In this document: piece by piece, positions 54,455 through 63,858 of the stretch
How positions within the stretch are numbered: the stretch's first letter is position 1
Layout: every line of letters begins with the position of its first letter
From: an uncultured Nitrospina sp.
Lineage (GTDB): Bacteria > Nitrospinota > Nitrospinia > Nitrospinales > VA-1
Length of the DNA stretch: 64,000 nucleotides
Assembly (NCBI GenBank): GCA_937891765.1
Contig: CALAGQ010000048.1
Location: forward strand, 24,677 to 88,676
Reading direction: 5' to 3'
The notes under the pieces: model-generated
The model's input: only the letters and a program-made list of their open reading frames with translations
Databases searched by the model: none
What the model was told of the DNA's origin: nothing
Program-made: the position numbers and the translations under genes

Positions 54455-54552
54455 GATTATTTTTCAAAGTTCTGCGTTCTGCGAGAAAACGGGGGAAATA
54501 TTTAACCCCCCTAGCCCCCTTGTCAGGGGGGAACCGGCCTCTCTCTGCGAGG

Positions 54553-54637
54553 GAGGCAATTGGGCAATGACTCGTTGAGCCGAGAATCCGGTTGCTAGCA
54601 ATTAAAAGCTATTGCAGTCGGCCCCACGCCTAGTGGC
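54553..54637. repeat. Mosaic palindromic repeat, copy R9
   Basis: GAGGCAATTGGGCAATGACTC, GTTGAGCCGAGAA, GTTGCTAGCAATTAAAAGC and GCCCCACGCCTAGTGGC (54621-54637), the exact reverse of the block in R1 and R2. Confidence 0.75.
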
Positions 54638-54646
54638 GCCGAGCAG

Positions 54647-55141
54647 TTAGAGCCAGCCGTTTTCTGTGGCGATATTATTATAGTCGTGCCAGTTTTGTGC
54701 GTTGGCATTTTCCAGCATGTATTCGTCCATGGCCAGTACTAATGGATGGCCCTTGTTGACAAAAGACTGCACTGTTGGAAACCGTAATACGAAAGTGGTG
54801 ACAGCGGCTTTGCCCAACGTCATGAGATCTGGGTCTTTCGCTATAGTTTCGAGGATTTCTTCGGCATTTTCTGGTGTGATCGACTCGAACAGTTGCGCTG
54901 TTTTTTCTTCCAGTTCAGGGTGGTCATCGCAAGCGATGGCGGCACGCATTTGCAACTCAAGAATCTTTTGATAGTCGGCTTCGTCGTATTCCCCTTCCAT
55001 ACGACCTTCTTCCCAGGCAGAACCTTCCAGATTGCGTTCCCCCGGACTATCTCTACGTTCAGACGTTTCTGAAAATGCCAGATTTGCTTCATCCAGCAGG
55101 ATTTTGGCTTTAACTTCAGCGCTAGTTTCTGTATTGGACAT
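54647..55141 (-). CDS. Acidic 164-residue protein, unrecognised
   Basis: No family recognised. It is acidic and mostly helical by look, without membrane segments or signal peptide, so cytoplasmic. ITPENAEEILETIAKDPDLM and TTFVLRFPTVQSFVNKGHPL are the most structured-looking parts. It lies upstream of the ferredoxin gene on the same strand and may be co-transcribed. Its leader holds a stem that includes the ribosome-site-like AGGGAG. Confidence 0.65.
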   Translation of the reverse strand: MSNTETSAEVKAKILLDEANLAFSETSERRDSPGERNLEGSAWEEGRMEGEYDEADYQKILELQMRAAIACDDHPELEEKTAQLFESITPENAEEILETIAKDPDLMTLGKAAVTTFVLRFPTVQSFVNKGHPLVLAMDEYMLENANAQNWHDYNNIATENGWL

Positions 55142-55153
55142 GACTTGATTCGT

Positions 55154-55209
55154 GCTCCCTGTTAATACCGGGTCCCAGCCGGGCCTGACCCCTGAGTCTT
55201 TCAGGGAGC
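55154..55209 (-). promoter_or_regulatory. Nested stem-loop in the leader of the 164-residue gene
   Basis: GCTCCCTG and CAGGGAGC (55154-55161 with 55202-55209) close a loop that holds GGGTC/GACCC (55170-55174 with 55187-55191). AGGGAG in one arm lies 13 bases before the start ATG, so folding could hide a ribosome site. The rest of 55142-55482 shows only a partial repeat block near 55366 and no gene. Confidence 0.4.
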
Positions 55210-55482
55210 CTAACCTCTTGGGGCTCGATTTTGATCAATGGTTGTGATGGCAATATGTTAGCATTAACCCTTTCAATTCCAAAGAATTTCCAGAGAATTC
55301 CCAGCGGTTCGATTGAAATTGAGGGTTCTGATTATGTTACCATACCCACTAGCTTGGGATGCAAATGGCTCCACGCCTTCGGCGGTTGCTTAAAACAGGG
55401 CTGTGCGAAGAGCTATTTTTAAAAATTTCCGGGGTGCCCTGCTAATGGGTATGCCGGGTGTTCGATAAAGGCCAGGTGTTTT

Positions 55483-57315
55483 ATGAAGAAGGTCATGTTG
55501 ATATTTCCGCCGGAATGGGTGCCCACCGCACCTTATCTGGCATTGCCGAGTCTTGCGGCTGTTCTGCGTCAAAACGGCATAGAGACCATCCTCAAAGACA
55601 TCAACGTGGAGATGTTTGACCACTTTTTCACCCCAGGGTTTCTACTATTCGTCAAAAGCAAAATAGAGGCCCGGCTGAAAGCGCTGATACAAAAAGAGAA
55701 CGAAGAAGGTTTGAGCCAGGAAGACACCGAACTGAAAATAATGCTCAACGACTACCAGTATATCGACCTCGACCACCATATCAGTAAAGTGGGTGTTGCC
55801 AAGAAAATCATGCGCGGGCCGGAATTTTATGAGATCGAAAAAGCCGAATGGGCGCTCAATGCTTTCCGGGAAGTGATGGAATATATTTCTGTCTGCTACT
55901 ACCCCGCCAGCATCAATTTTTATCCGATCGAGAGCAACCTCAACGTATACCGACCCTGGGTTTCTGAAGATCTTTTGAAAGCGCCGCACGACAGAAATGT
56001 CAATGTTTATGCCGACATCTGTCGACAGTTGGTGTTGCGGTCGATCAAAAAAGAAGAGCCTGATGTGGTGGGCATCTCCATCGGCACCCCGGTGCAACTG
56101 ATGGCGGGCATCACCTTTGCCACTTTGATCAAAGCGGCCTATCCCAATATCCATGTGACCGTAGGCGGCAACATCATCACCCGGCTCAAAGATGAATTTG
56201 CCAAGAAGCCGCATTTTTTCGGCAAGGTGTTCGACTCAATGATCACCTATGAGGGTGAGCACTCTCTCGTCTGGTTGGTGGAAGCGCTGTCAGGCAAACG
56301 AAAGATGTCCGAAGTTTCCAACCTCATCTATAAAGATGAGGTTGGAAATATGCATGTCAACGATACCTATCAGGAGAAGGTCACCGAACTGCCGCCGCCG
56401 GATTTTGACGGCATGCCCTGGGAAAAATATTTCTCACCGGAAAAACTCGTGCCCTATTTGGGTACGCGCGGCTGTTACTGGGGCAAGTGCACGTTTTGCG
56501 ATCACGGTGCCGGTTATATCGACCAGTTCCGTGCGAAGCACGCCGACCAGATTGTCGATGAATTGGAATATCTGAAAAACAAACTCAACGCCAAACATTT
56601 TTTGTTCACCGATGAATCGTTTCCGCCGGCCCTGTTCATCAAACTGCCGCCGTTGATGGTCGAGCGTGGGCTCGATATTTATTGGACCACGCTGATCCGG
56701 TTTGAGTCGCAATTGCTGGAGCCAGAGATGTGGGACATGGCACATAAATCCGGTTGCCGGTCACTGTATTACGGGCTGGAGTCGGCCAACGAACGCATCA
56801 TCAAACTGGTGAAGAAAGATACCGACATTGAAGCGGCAAAGATTAACCTGCAGCAGGCCAAGCGGGTGGGCATCTGGAGTCACGTCATGTGTTTTTATGG
56901 CTTCCCCTCAGAAACCGAAGCTGAGGCCGAAGACACGCGCCGGTTCCTTCTGGATAATCAGGACATGATTCCATCAGTAGAAATGTATTTTTTCGTGCTC
57001 TATAAAAACGCACCCGTGATGTTCCAGAAGGATGAATACAAAATCCAAGTGAAAGAAATTCCCGAACACGATCTTGCTCTGGATTTTTATTACACCCCGG
57101 AATCGGGCCAGACCACCGAAGAAGCCATGACGCGTTACGAAAACTTTTACCGCGACGATTTTGATCCATGGGCCTTACGCATTAATGCCCGCGAACATGT
57201 GCTTCTCTACATCACGCATTTCGGTACCAGCGATTTGCCCCACCTCTACGTCAAAAATTCATCCGGATCCGAAGAGTTCCAACTGCCCCCCAAAAAATGT
57301 TGGGATACTCGGTAA
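55483..57315 (+). CDS. B12-binding radical SAM enzyme
   Basis: 610 residues. The N-terminal cobalamin-binding Rossmann domain begins KKVMLIFPPEWVPTAPYL and holds VVGISIGTP and VTVGGNIITRL. The radical SAM core has the cluster cysteines in RGCYWGKCTFCDHG, spaced C-x4-C-x2-C rather than C-x3-C-x2-C. YYGLESANERII and SHVMCFYGFPSETEAEAEDT are typical of the class. These enzymes do methylations, ring contractions or other carbon-centred chemistry; the substrate is unknown. Convergent with the 653-residue gene. Confidence 0.9.
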   Translation: MKKVMLIFPPEWVPTAPYLALPSLAAVLRQNGIETILKDINVEMFDHFFTPGFLLFVKSKIEARLKALIQKENEEGLSQEDTELKIMLNDYQYIDLDHHISKVGVAKKIMRGPEFYEIEKAEWALNAFREVMEYISVCYYPASINFYPIESNLNVYRPWVSEDLLKAPHDRNVNVYADICRQLVLRSIKKEEPDVVGISIGTPVQLMAGITFATLIKAAYPNIHVTVGGNIITRLKDEFAKKPHFFGKVFDSMITYEGEHSLVWLVEALSGKRKMSEVSNLIYKDEVGNMHVNDTYQEKVTELPPPDFDGMPWEKYFSPEKLVPYLGTRGCYWGKCTFCDHGAGYIDQFRAKHADQIVDELEYLKNKLNAKHFLFTDESFPPALFIKLPPLMVERGLDIYWTTLIRFESQLLEPEMWDMAHKSGCRSLYYGLESANERIIKLVKKDTDIEAAKINLQQAKRVGIWSHVMCFYGFPSETEAEAEDTRRFLLDNQDMIPSVEMYFFVLYKNAPVMFQKDEYKIQVKEIPEHDLALDFYYTPESGQTTEEAMTRYENFYRDDFDPWALRINAREHVLLYITHFGTSDLPHLYVKNSSGSEEFQLPPKKCWDTR

Positions 57316-57340
57316 CCCCCCACTCCTAGTGGTTAGTTGT
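57316..57340. repeat. Mosaic palindromic repeat fragment, copy R10
   Basis: CCCCCCACTCCTAGTGG then TTAGTTGTCTC, a short relative of the GCCCCACGCCTAGTGGC block. It sits in the 17-base gap between two convergent genes and covers the stop codon of the 653-residue gene. Confidence 0.5.
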
Positions 57341-59294
57341 CTCTGCGGAAACCGCGCATTTGCGGGACGCTGCCGTCGAAGGTGGTTGTTGCTTGATCCG
57401 AAGCAGGTTGGATTTCTTTCTTTTCTTCCGGTACTTTTTTCTCTAACAGGAAAACACAGAGGTCAGGATGGACCTGATTTTCCGGGCACATTTTGAGGTG
57501 TTGCCGGAAAAACGGCATGTTGTAGACCGGGTCGTTATAAAGCGTGTCGAGTCCGTAATGCTCGAACAGTCCCTGCAAGGGGCGTGGCCCGACCAGGTAG
57601 AGGAACCCACCGGGCAGGAGTGCTCCGGTCAAGGCTTTCAACATGTTTTCGCAGGCTTCGCGGTCGGGATGGTACATGAACGGAATCCATTTGAAGATCA
57701 GCCCGTATTGGGTGCTGTAGGCGTGGGCGATATGATCTGCTTCCGGTAGGAATGAAACTTTTTGTAGATTGTCCAGCTGGTCGCGTGACATGGCGTAGTT
57801 CCACAACAGTTGCGCGTTTTTCTGCGCGAACTCCGGGTCGCTGTACAGCACGGTGTATTCGCGTTCTTTGGTGCAGTCGATGCAACCGGCCAGCACGGTG
57901 TCGAAAGTGTGAATGAGAACCTTGTCAATTTTTTCCAGTCGATGCGGCATGGCCGGAGCCATCTCCATATAATAAAAAATCTGGTCGAGCACCATGGGTT
58001 GCAGCGAGGACTCCTCAATGTCGGCAGCACCTTCAGGATAAAATGGAACGGTGTACTGCACCTTGACCGGATCGACCATTGGCGGTTCGCCGTTGAAGAA
58101 CCATTGCCAGGTGAATGGATGCTGGGCTTGCAGTTTAGTCGGATAGGTTTGTGGTCGCAGGTTCCATTTAGGATCAAAAGGAATCTCTCTTCCGCGTTCG
58201 CCTTCGAGCAAGGTGAACGATTGTGGGCCGACTCTGACCTCCCGTTCGATGGCGGGTTTTTTCACACCTCCGCAATTGATGAAGGGAAACGTGATGGGGT
58301 CGTCGTAAGCCGTGACTTTATAGAGGTGGCCGTCCTGCACGGCGATGGCCACTTTATGGCTATCGCTGAAATAGCGTACCGGCGCGTTTTTTTGCGGTGT
58401 CCAGGTGATCTCGTGCGAGGTCATAGGATCCATGAATATTTTTTTGATGTCTTTGCCTTCGGGTCCCTGTGGTTCAAAGAACGCCGAAAAAATGTTGAAC
58501 GCTTCTTTCGAGGGATAAGTGGGAAGGCCGCGATACCTCAAGGGCGGGAGTTCTTCTTCCCGCGACTGGTCGTTATAGATGCCCCAGATGAACTCGAACA
58601 CAGCACCGCCGGTTCCCTGCAAGGTGGACTGGAACAGTTCAACGACCGGAATCAGGTCGAGCCGGGCCCAGTTGACTTGGAACATGAAACTGATGAACAG
58701 GGATTTATCGAACGTGCCTTCGTGCAGGGAGTAGAGTCCGTCTTTGGTGAGTTGGATATTGTATTTGCCGTCACCCTGATGAACCATATGTTCATCGTCG
58801 TAAAAGTATTTCACTTCGGTGAAGGGCACGCGCCAGGCTTCGGCGGCTTTTTCGCGCAGGTTATCGAGCGACATTTTATCCCAACCTTCGTGGGTGCTGA
58901 TATCGACTTGCGTCTCGAAGGTTTTCGCGCGGGGTTTGATGCCGACCCATTGCCGGTTGTCGAGTTGCATCCTCGCCAGGGCCAGTTGCGTGGCTCCGGT
59001 ATTTTCGTCCTGCGACCATAGAGCCTCATGCAGGGGATGTCCTTCCGGATCGGTGCAGAGAAAACGTCTGCCTTCTTCGTTGTAGAAGACGATATGCCCG
59101 GTCGGGGCGATGATGATACGGGTATTGGCGACGCTGGCAGACCCGTTTTCGAACAGCAGGGTGCTTCCATCCTGCTGCTGGGACTCCAGAGTGGGGATTT
59201 TCTTTTCCAGCTCTATAGCAAATTCAATATTACCGGCGAAGATCAGTGAATCTTCCAGGGTCAATGCATCGATCAGATGGTCTGTTTTTATCAC
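57333..59294 (-). CDS. Large unrecognised protein near nxrB (653 residues)
   Basis: No family recognised. No signal peptide or membrane segment. Residues about 1-450 are rich in aromatic residues and beta-like (TGHIVFYNEEGRRFLC, INCGGVKKPAIEREVRVGPQ). The last 180 or so (KVLIHTFDTVLAGCIDC, ALLPGGFLYLVGPRPLQGL) resemble a degenerate SAM-methyltransferase fold, a weak impression only. It is convergent with the radical SAM gene and divergent from the TPR gene. The end FRRDN falls in repeat R10. Confidence 0.75.
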   Translation of the reverse strand: MIKTDHLIDALTLEDSLIFAGNIEFAIELEKKIPTLESQQQDGSTLLFENGSASVANTRIIIAPTGHIVFYNEEGRRFLCTDPEGHPLHEALWSQDENTGATQLALARMQLDNRQWVGIKPRAKTFETQVDISTHEGWDKMSLDNLREKAAEAWRVPFTEVKYFYDDEHMVHQGDGKYNIQLTKDGLYSLHEGTFDKSLFISFMFQVNWARLDLIPVVELFQSTLQGTGGAVFEFIWGIYNDQSREEELPPLRYRGLPTYPSKEAFNIFSAFFEPQGPEGKDIKKIFMDPMTSHEITWTPQKNAPVRYFSDSHKVAIAVQDGHLYKVTAYDDPITFPFINCGGVKKPAIEREVRVGPQSFTLLEGERGREIPFDPKWNLRPQTYPTKLQAQHPFTWQWFFNGEPPMVDPVKVQYTVPFYPEGAADIEESSLQPMVLDQIFYYMEMAPAMPHRLEKIDKVLIHTFDTVLAGCIDCTKEREYTVLYSDPEFAQKNAQLLWNYAMSRDQLDNLQKVSFLPEADHIAHAYSTQYGLIFKWIPFMYHPDREACENMLKALTGALLPGGFLYLVGPRPLQGLFEHYGLDTLYNDPVYNMPFFRQHLKMCPENQVHPDLCVFLLEKKVPEEKKEIQPASDQATTTFDGSVPQMRGFRRDN

Positions 59295-59384
59295 GTCAAT
59301 TCCTCAGCAAAAGGGGTCAATTTATATTAACCCTCGTGCGCCCGCAAGGTAAAGTTGCCACAGGGGCCCCAAATATCTCGAAAT

Positions 59385-59563
59385 CCAGCGTGACGCTGGA
59401 CCCAGAGAGCAAGCTCATTGGTTTGAGAAAAGCCGATTGAGGGCAAATAAAGATATTGGGTCGGGCAACGCCCGGTGGAAACAGGGCAAGGTCTTCTTAA
59501 GCCGAGAAAATGGCTGCTAGCGGTAAAAAGCGATTGCTAGTTGCCCCCACGGTGAGTGGGCGA
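59385..59563. repeat. Mosaic palindromic repeat, copy R11 (longest)
   Basis: CCAGCGTGACGCTGGACCC (59385-59403), CAACGCCCGGTGG, CTTCTTAAGCCGAGAAAATGG, TTGCTAGTTGCC and CCCACGGTGAGTGGGC. It fills most of the gene-free gap 59295-59728, in which I see no gene. Confidence 0.7.
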
Positions 59564-59728
59564 TGTTGACAGGGAGCGTGTTGACCTTTATAATTCATAA
59601 CCTAAATCCGTGAAATATAAGCTGTTTCCAACCGTTGCCGACTTGGCCTGATCGGGCAGATTGAAGGCCTTTATATCGGGGAACGTTTTCATATTTTAAT
59701 TACAAACGCATTTTTTGAAGGTGGGAAT

Positions 59729-62329
59729 ATGGAAGAGGGTAGAAAGTTTGAGAAGCTCGGTTATGAGAATTTGCAGAAAAACAACATTGAAGAGGCGGAG
59801 TCCAACTTCCTTGAAGCATTGAAGTGCATGGAAAAGGACGGGGACGACACAGGTCAGGCGTATGTGCTGGGCAACCTGGGCAATATTTGTTTTCAAAGTA
59901 AACAGTTCGATAAGGCAGAAGATTTTTATTCCCGCTCCTTGACCTATATGGAAAAACTCAAGGACGCCAAAGGCATTGAAAGCTCTCTCGGAAATTTGGG
60001 CAGCGTTTATTTTTATCAAGGCAGTCTGGAAAAGGCTGAGGAGAGTTATCTGCGAGCCTTGCAGATCATGGTTGAGGCCAATGACCCGCTGGGGCAAGGC
60101 ATCTACAACGAATATCTGGGCAATACCAGCCTGAAAAAAGATGATCTGGAACAGGCCATCGGCTATTACCAGAAAGCCAAAGAGTTTATGGAACAGGCCA
60201 AGCAGGATGAACGCAAGATCCAACAACTGGCAGACAGAATCGACTCTCTCCATAAGCACCCTGCATATTTAGAGAAGAACGAATCTGCCCTGCTGGCCGA
60301 AGTGGAGTTGCTCACATCAAGCGGACAAAAGACCAAGGTCATCGCCAAACTGCAGGATTTGGAAGAACTCTATTTCCAATGGAAACGGATGGACAAAGTG
60401 GTGGAAACCATTCAAAAAACCATTGCTGTGCTGGAAGACAGCGGAGACAAGACCTCGGCGGGAGTTTGTTACGCAAACCTGGCCGGGATATATCTGCAAA
60501 TGGCCAGCGAGGGGCAAACGGAAAAAGTCGATGAGGCTGAGGCCAATTTCAAAAAGGCTTTGGAAGTGATCGGGGATTCCGACAAGCGCAGAAACTCATA
60601 CCTGCTGGGAAGTCTGGGAAATATTTACCTCAACAAAAACCAGCTCGATCTGGCGTGGGAAAATTATGAGAAGTCCCTCAAGGCGATGCAGGAACTGGGC
60701 GACGAATTAGGGGAAGCCAGAGGTTATGCCAACCTGGGTAATGTCAGAAGTTTGCAGAAAAACTGGGACGGCGCCCAAGAGCAATATTTCAAGGCTCTGG
60801 AACTGATGGAGAAACAGGAGAACCGACCTGGAATCGCTCAGCAATGTGAATCGCTGGGAGATATTTTCCTGAAGAAAGAAGAGTTTAATCACGCGGAAGA
60901 TCACCTGATGCGGGCCAGCGATTTGTATGAAGCCATGAAAGAGAAGGGATCGGTGCAGGAGGTGCAGAGCAAATTGATGCTCGTTTTCTCTCAGCCTAAA
61001 TACCTGGAAAGTAGAAAACAGGAGATCCGCGAGACCCTGAAGAAGCCGGAAATCGAGAAGGATCCCAAACTCAAGCTGGCCCTGTTGAGTGATCTGGGCA
61101 ATGTTTTATTCATGGCCAATGATTGGGATGAAGCGGGCGATGTGGCCAAGGAAACAATTGTCATTCATGAAAAGTCCCAGGACAAGGCGGCATTGAGCGC
61201 GGCTCTGGGGAACCTCGGCAGCATTTTGATGGAAAAGATGGATTATGCCGGAGCAGCGGAAAACTATGCCCGCGCTCTTGAACTAAAAAAGGAGTTGAAG
61301 GACCAAAAAGGTATTCGGGATTTGCAGGCCAGTTATCTGAACGTCCTGATCATGGGCGGAAAAATGGCCGAGGCCGAAAAACTGGTCACAACATCTTTGA
61401 AGGTTCATCAGGACAATAAAAACATGCCTGGGGTTATGTCTGAATCCCGCAACCTGGGAAATCTTTGCCTGCAAAAAACCGACTGGTTCAACGCCGAGAA
61501 AAATTATTTAAAAGCTCTGGAAGTCAATACCGAGTCCGGCAACAAGGCGGAGATGGCAGAAGATAATAGAAATATTTGTAACTTGTATTTGCAAAAAGAA
61601 GACTGGAGCCAAGCAGAAAAATTTGCGCTTAGAGCTTTAGCGATTTCTGAGGAGATCAAGGACTATCGCAATGTTTGTTCCGACTGCCGCATTCTCTCAA
61701 ATATTTATGTTGAAAAAAAGGAGCGCTCCAAGCAGGAGGTCTATTACAAAAAGGCTTTGGAAAATTCGCAGAGGCTTAATGATCCGAAGGAGATCCTCAT
61801 CGACCTCAGGCATTTGGGTAAATTCAATATGGAGCGGGGCTACAGGGAAAAGGCCGCAGAGAATTTCAAACAATCTTTCGAGCTCTCCGGCCAGTTGAAT
61901 GACAAAAAGGAAATCGCCGAAGATTATCGCAATCTTGGTAATCTCACCTTCAGCAATGGCGACCGCAAAGAAGCCGAAAAGTTGTATTTGAAGGCTTTGG
62001 ATCTCACCCGTGAGGTCGGGGATTTCAAAGGGGCCGGTCAGGATTTGACCTATCTGGGTAACCTGAAGTTTAAAGACTATTTGTTTGAAGAAGCGGAAAG
62101 CTATTTTGCCCAGGCTGGTGGTTGCTTTGAAAAGACTGGCAGTTGGACCAGCCTGATTCAGTTTTATCTGACGGTAGCCCGAATAGAGATTCTGGTTTCC
62201 CGCTATGATCAGGGGGACGAATACATCAGTAAAGCCAGGAAGATTGCCAAGGATTTAGGTGATCCCGAACAGATCATGAAGGCGATTCAGGAGATCGAAA
62301 AACTCAAAGACTCGGTCGATAAGAAATAG
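59729..62329 (+). CDS. Large TPR-repeat protein
   Basis: 866 residues built almost wholly of tetratricopeptide repeats of about 40 residues. Recurrent forms are LGNLGNICFQSKQFDKAEDF, LGNLGSVYFYQGSLEKAEES and NLGNLTFSNGDRKEAEKLYL, close to the Rapsyn/kinesin-light-chain type. Around 20 units are visible. There is no signal peptide, so it is a cytoplasmic scaffold. GGTGGGAAT precedes the ATG. Binding partner unknown; the position before the nxrB block is suggestive only. Confidence 0.88.
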   Translation: MEEGRKFEKLGYENLQKNNIEEAESNFLEALKCMEKDGDDTGQAYVLGNLGNICFQSKQFDKAEDFYSRSLTYMEKLKDAKGIESSLGNLGSVYFYQGSLEKAEESYLRALQIMVEANDPLGQGIYNEYLGNTSLKKDDLEQAIGYYQKAKEFMEQAKQDERKIQQLADRIDSLHKHPAYLEKNESALLAEVELLTSSGQKTKVIAKLQDLEELYFQWKRMDKVVETIQKTIAVLEDSGDKTSAGVCYANLAGIYLQMASEGQTEKVDEAEANFKKALEVIGDSDKRRNSYLLGSLGNIYLNKNQLDLAWENYEKSLKAMQELGDELGEARGYANLGNVRSLQKNWDGAQEQYFKALELMEKQENRPGIAQQCESLGDIFLKKEEFNHAEDHLMRASDLYEAMKEKGSVQEVQSKLMLVFSQPKYLESRKQEIRETLKKPEIEKDPKLKLALLSDLGNVLFMANDWDEAGDVAKETIVIHEKSQDKAALSAALGNLGSILMEKMDYAGAAENYARALELKKELKDQKGIRDLQASYLNVLIMGGKMAEAEKLVTTSLKVHQDNKNMPGVMSESRNLGNLCLQKTDWFNAEKNYLKALEVNTESGNKAEMAEDNRNICNLYLQKEDWSQAEKFALRALAISEEIKDYRNVCSDCRILSNIYVEKKERSKQEVYYKKALENSQRLNDPKEILIDLRHLGKFNMERGYREKAAENFKQSFELSGQLNDKKEIAEDYRNLGNLTFSNGDRKEAEKLYLKALDLTREVGDFKGAGQDLTYLGNLKFKDYLFEEAESYFAQAGGCFEKTGSWTSLIQFYLTVARIEILVSRYDQGDEYISKARKIAKDLGDPEQIMKAIQEIEKLKDSVDKK

Positions 62330-62346
62330 TCTCGGCTTAATGAGCC
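62328..62346. repeat. Repeat fragment, copy R12
   Basis: AGTCTCGGCTTAATGAGCC, the TCTCGGCTTAA block of the family, covers the stop codon of the TPR gene. Confidence 0.5.
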
Positions 62347-62557
62347 GTCAGGTTATACAAAGTTCTCTAAAACGAGCGAGCCTTGTAGGATAATTCCTAT
62401 ACAACGTTGCTGAAAAAACAGGTTGGTGGCCCTTTTAAAAGTTTTGGGGCATGGAATTTTTGCATCCCCGTCCAGGTTAATTGCAGGGTGCAGGTTTAAG
62501 AATGTAAATTGCAAGCCTTTTTGGGTTTAACGATATAAAAAATAAAGGCCATTTGTC

Positions 62558-62592
62558 TTGACACAGGCCTTTAAAAGGAGATAAATTATAAT
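62558..62592 (+). promoter_or_regulatory. Candidate promoter before the HExxH zinc-protein gene
   Basis: TTGACA (62558-62563) and TATAAT (62587-62592) are both perfect, but 23 bases apart, too far for a standard promoter. TAAATT at 19 bases is an alternative -10. The rest of the gap 62347-62676 holds no gene I can support. Confidence 0.35.
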
Positions 62593-62676
62593 ATCGAAGG
62601 CCATAAATTAGCGGGCAAATTTTGTCTTGGGCAGCCCGGTTTTTCAATATTTTTAACCCTATATTTGTGTGAATGA

Positions 62677-63858
62677 ATGAAGGTCAGTTATAGTGCTCAA
62701 TTAATGGAAGAGTCTGTTTTTCGGCATCTTAATCACTTGGAAAGGTCTGGTTATCGTTCCGACTATGACGAGTTCCATTCCCTCGCCGATCCTATTTACG
62801 AGCTCCCTGAAGATGATCGGGAGATCGCCTTTGAAAAAGTCAACCGTCTGTTTTTTCTTGAAAGATTAAAGCTGGGAGATCACGTGTTACGTGCTCTGGA
62901 GGCGGTAGGTCTTATTCCTAAACGCAAACGCACGGTTAGAAAGTCGGCTTTGATTCAAAAACCCGAGTCGGAAGAGCCGGAAACTCTGGAAGCCGCGCCC
63001 GAAGAAGCATTGGCGCAGCAGGCAGAAGCCAGCGCTGAAGAGGAAGAGACTGAGGAAGGGGTGACCGCAGTCGCCGAAATGGAAGAAGATGAGCCCGAAC
63101 AAAATGACGAAATCGCCTATGACTTGGCGCGTGAATTCGAGGAGCGCATCAGGGAAGTGGTGGTGAAACGAGGCATCAATAAAGTAGATGAAGGCTCCAA
63201 TGTTCTCAACCGGGTTTCCGGGAACCCCATTATTGAGATGAGGGTTCTGGCGAGTCGGTTCAGCAACCCTGAAGAAGCTCAGGAACTCGATGCATTTCTG
63301 ATCCATGAGTTCATGCACGCCAAAGATATGGTCGACCCCGAGTTCGACTATGAAGACGCTTTTATCCCCGGCAACCCATCGGTAAAAAACCTCATCACAG
63401 CGAGGTTCCAACTTTTGTGGAATATATATGTGGATTCCCGATTGGCACGCATGGGTGTTGTTTCTGTTTCAAATAGAGATGCACGTTACCGTGAATTCGA
63501 TAACTTTTACCGTAAGATCCCCGACAAGCAGAGAAAGGGAATTTTTGAAGGACTTTGGAAGACGGAGAAACTGACTCACGAAGAGCTTCTCTCTATGGCC
63601 ACCGACCTCGATACCCTGATGAGTAAGTATGTTGATCCGGGAGAGATGCAGGATGAAGATAGAGATTATATCCATCTGCAAGGGTCGCCTTGTCCGCTTT
63701 GTAAATTCCCGACTTATAACTGGGTCGATGATCCTGAAAGTATTTGTGACGAAATGGTGATCGAAGCCATTCAGATCGACTTCCCGGATTGGGAAAGCAA
63801 AGACGGCGGTTGTGATCGTTGCATCGAGGTTTATGAATTAAGGGCTGGTGTTGGTTAA
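62677..63858 (+). CDS. HExxH zinc metalloprotein with C-terminal zinc ribbon
   Basis: 393 residues, no named family recognised. An acidic insert (about 90-145) splits the N-terminal part. A putative zinc-protease helix carries H210-E-F-M-H214 in FLIHEFMHAKDMVDPEF. Two cysteine pairs, C339PLC and C379DRC, look like a zinc ribbon. No signal peptide, so cytoplasmic. It ends in a terminator and lies directly upstream of nxrB, so a role in NXR assembly or turnover is possible but only by position. Confidence 0.75.
   Translation: MKVSYSAQLMEESVFRHLNHLERSGYRSDYDEFHSLADPIYELPEDDREIAFEKVNRLFFLERLKLGDHVLRALEAVGLIPKRKRTVRKSALIQKPESEEPETLEAAPEEALAQQAEASAEEEETEEGVTAVAEMEEDEPEQNDEIAYDLAREFEERIREVVVKRGINKVDEGSNVLNRVSGNPIIEMRVLASRFSNPEEAQELDAFLIHEFMHAKDMVDPEFDYEDAFIPGNPSVKNLITARFQLLWNIYVDSRLARMGVVSVSNRDARYREFDNFYRKIPDKQRKGIFEGLWKTEKLTHEELLSMATDLDTLMSKYVDPGEMQDEDRDYIHLQGSPCPLCKFPTYNWVDDPESICDEMVIEAIQIDFPDWESKDGGCDRCIEVYELRAGVG

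Noticed and set aside
57810..59021. 403-codon open frame on the plus strand
   Set aside because: Antisense to the 653-residue gene, His/Phe-rich as mirror frames of this base composition are, and without a ribosome site or recognisable domain.
733..62346. CRISPR array as the explanation for the repeats
   Set aside because: Copies are kilobases apart, vary in length and block content, have no regular spacers and no cas genes nearby.
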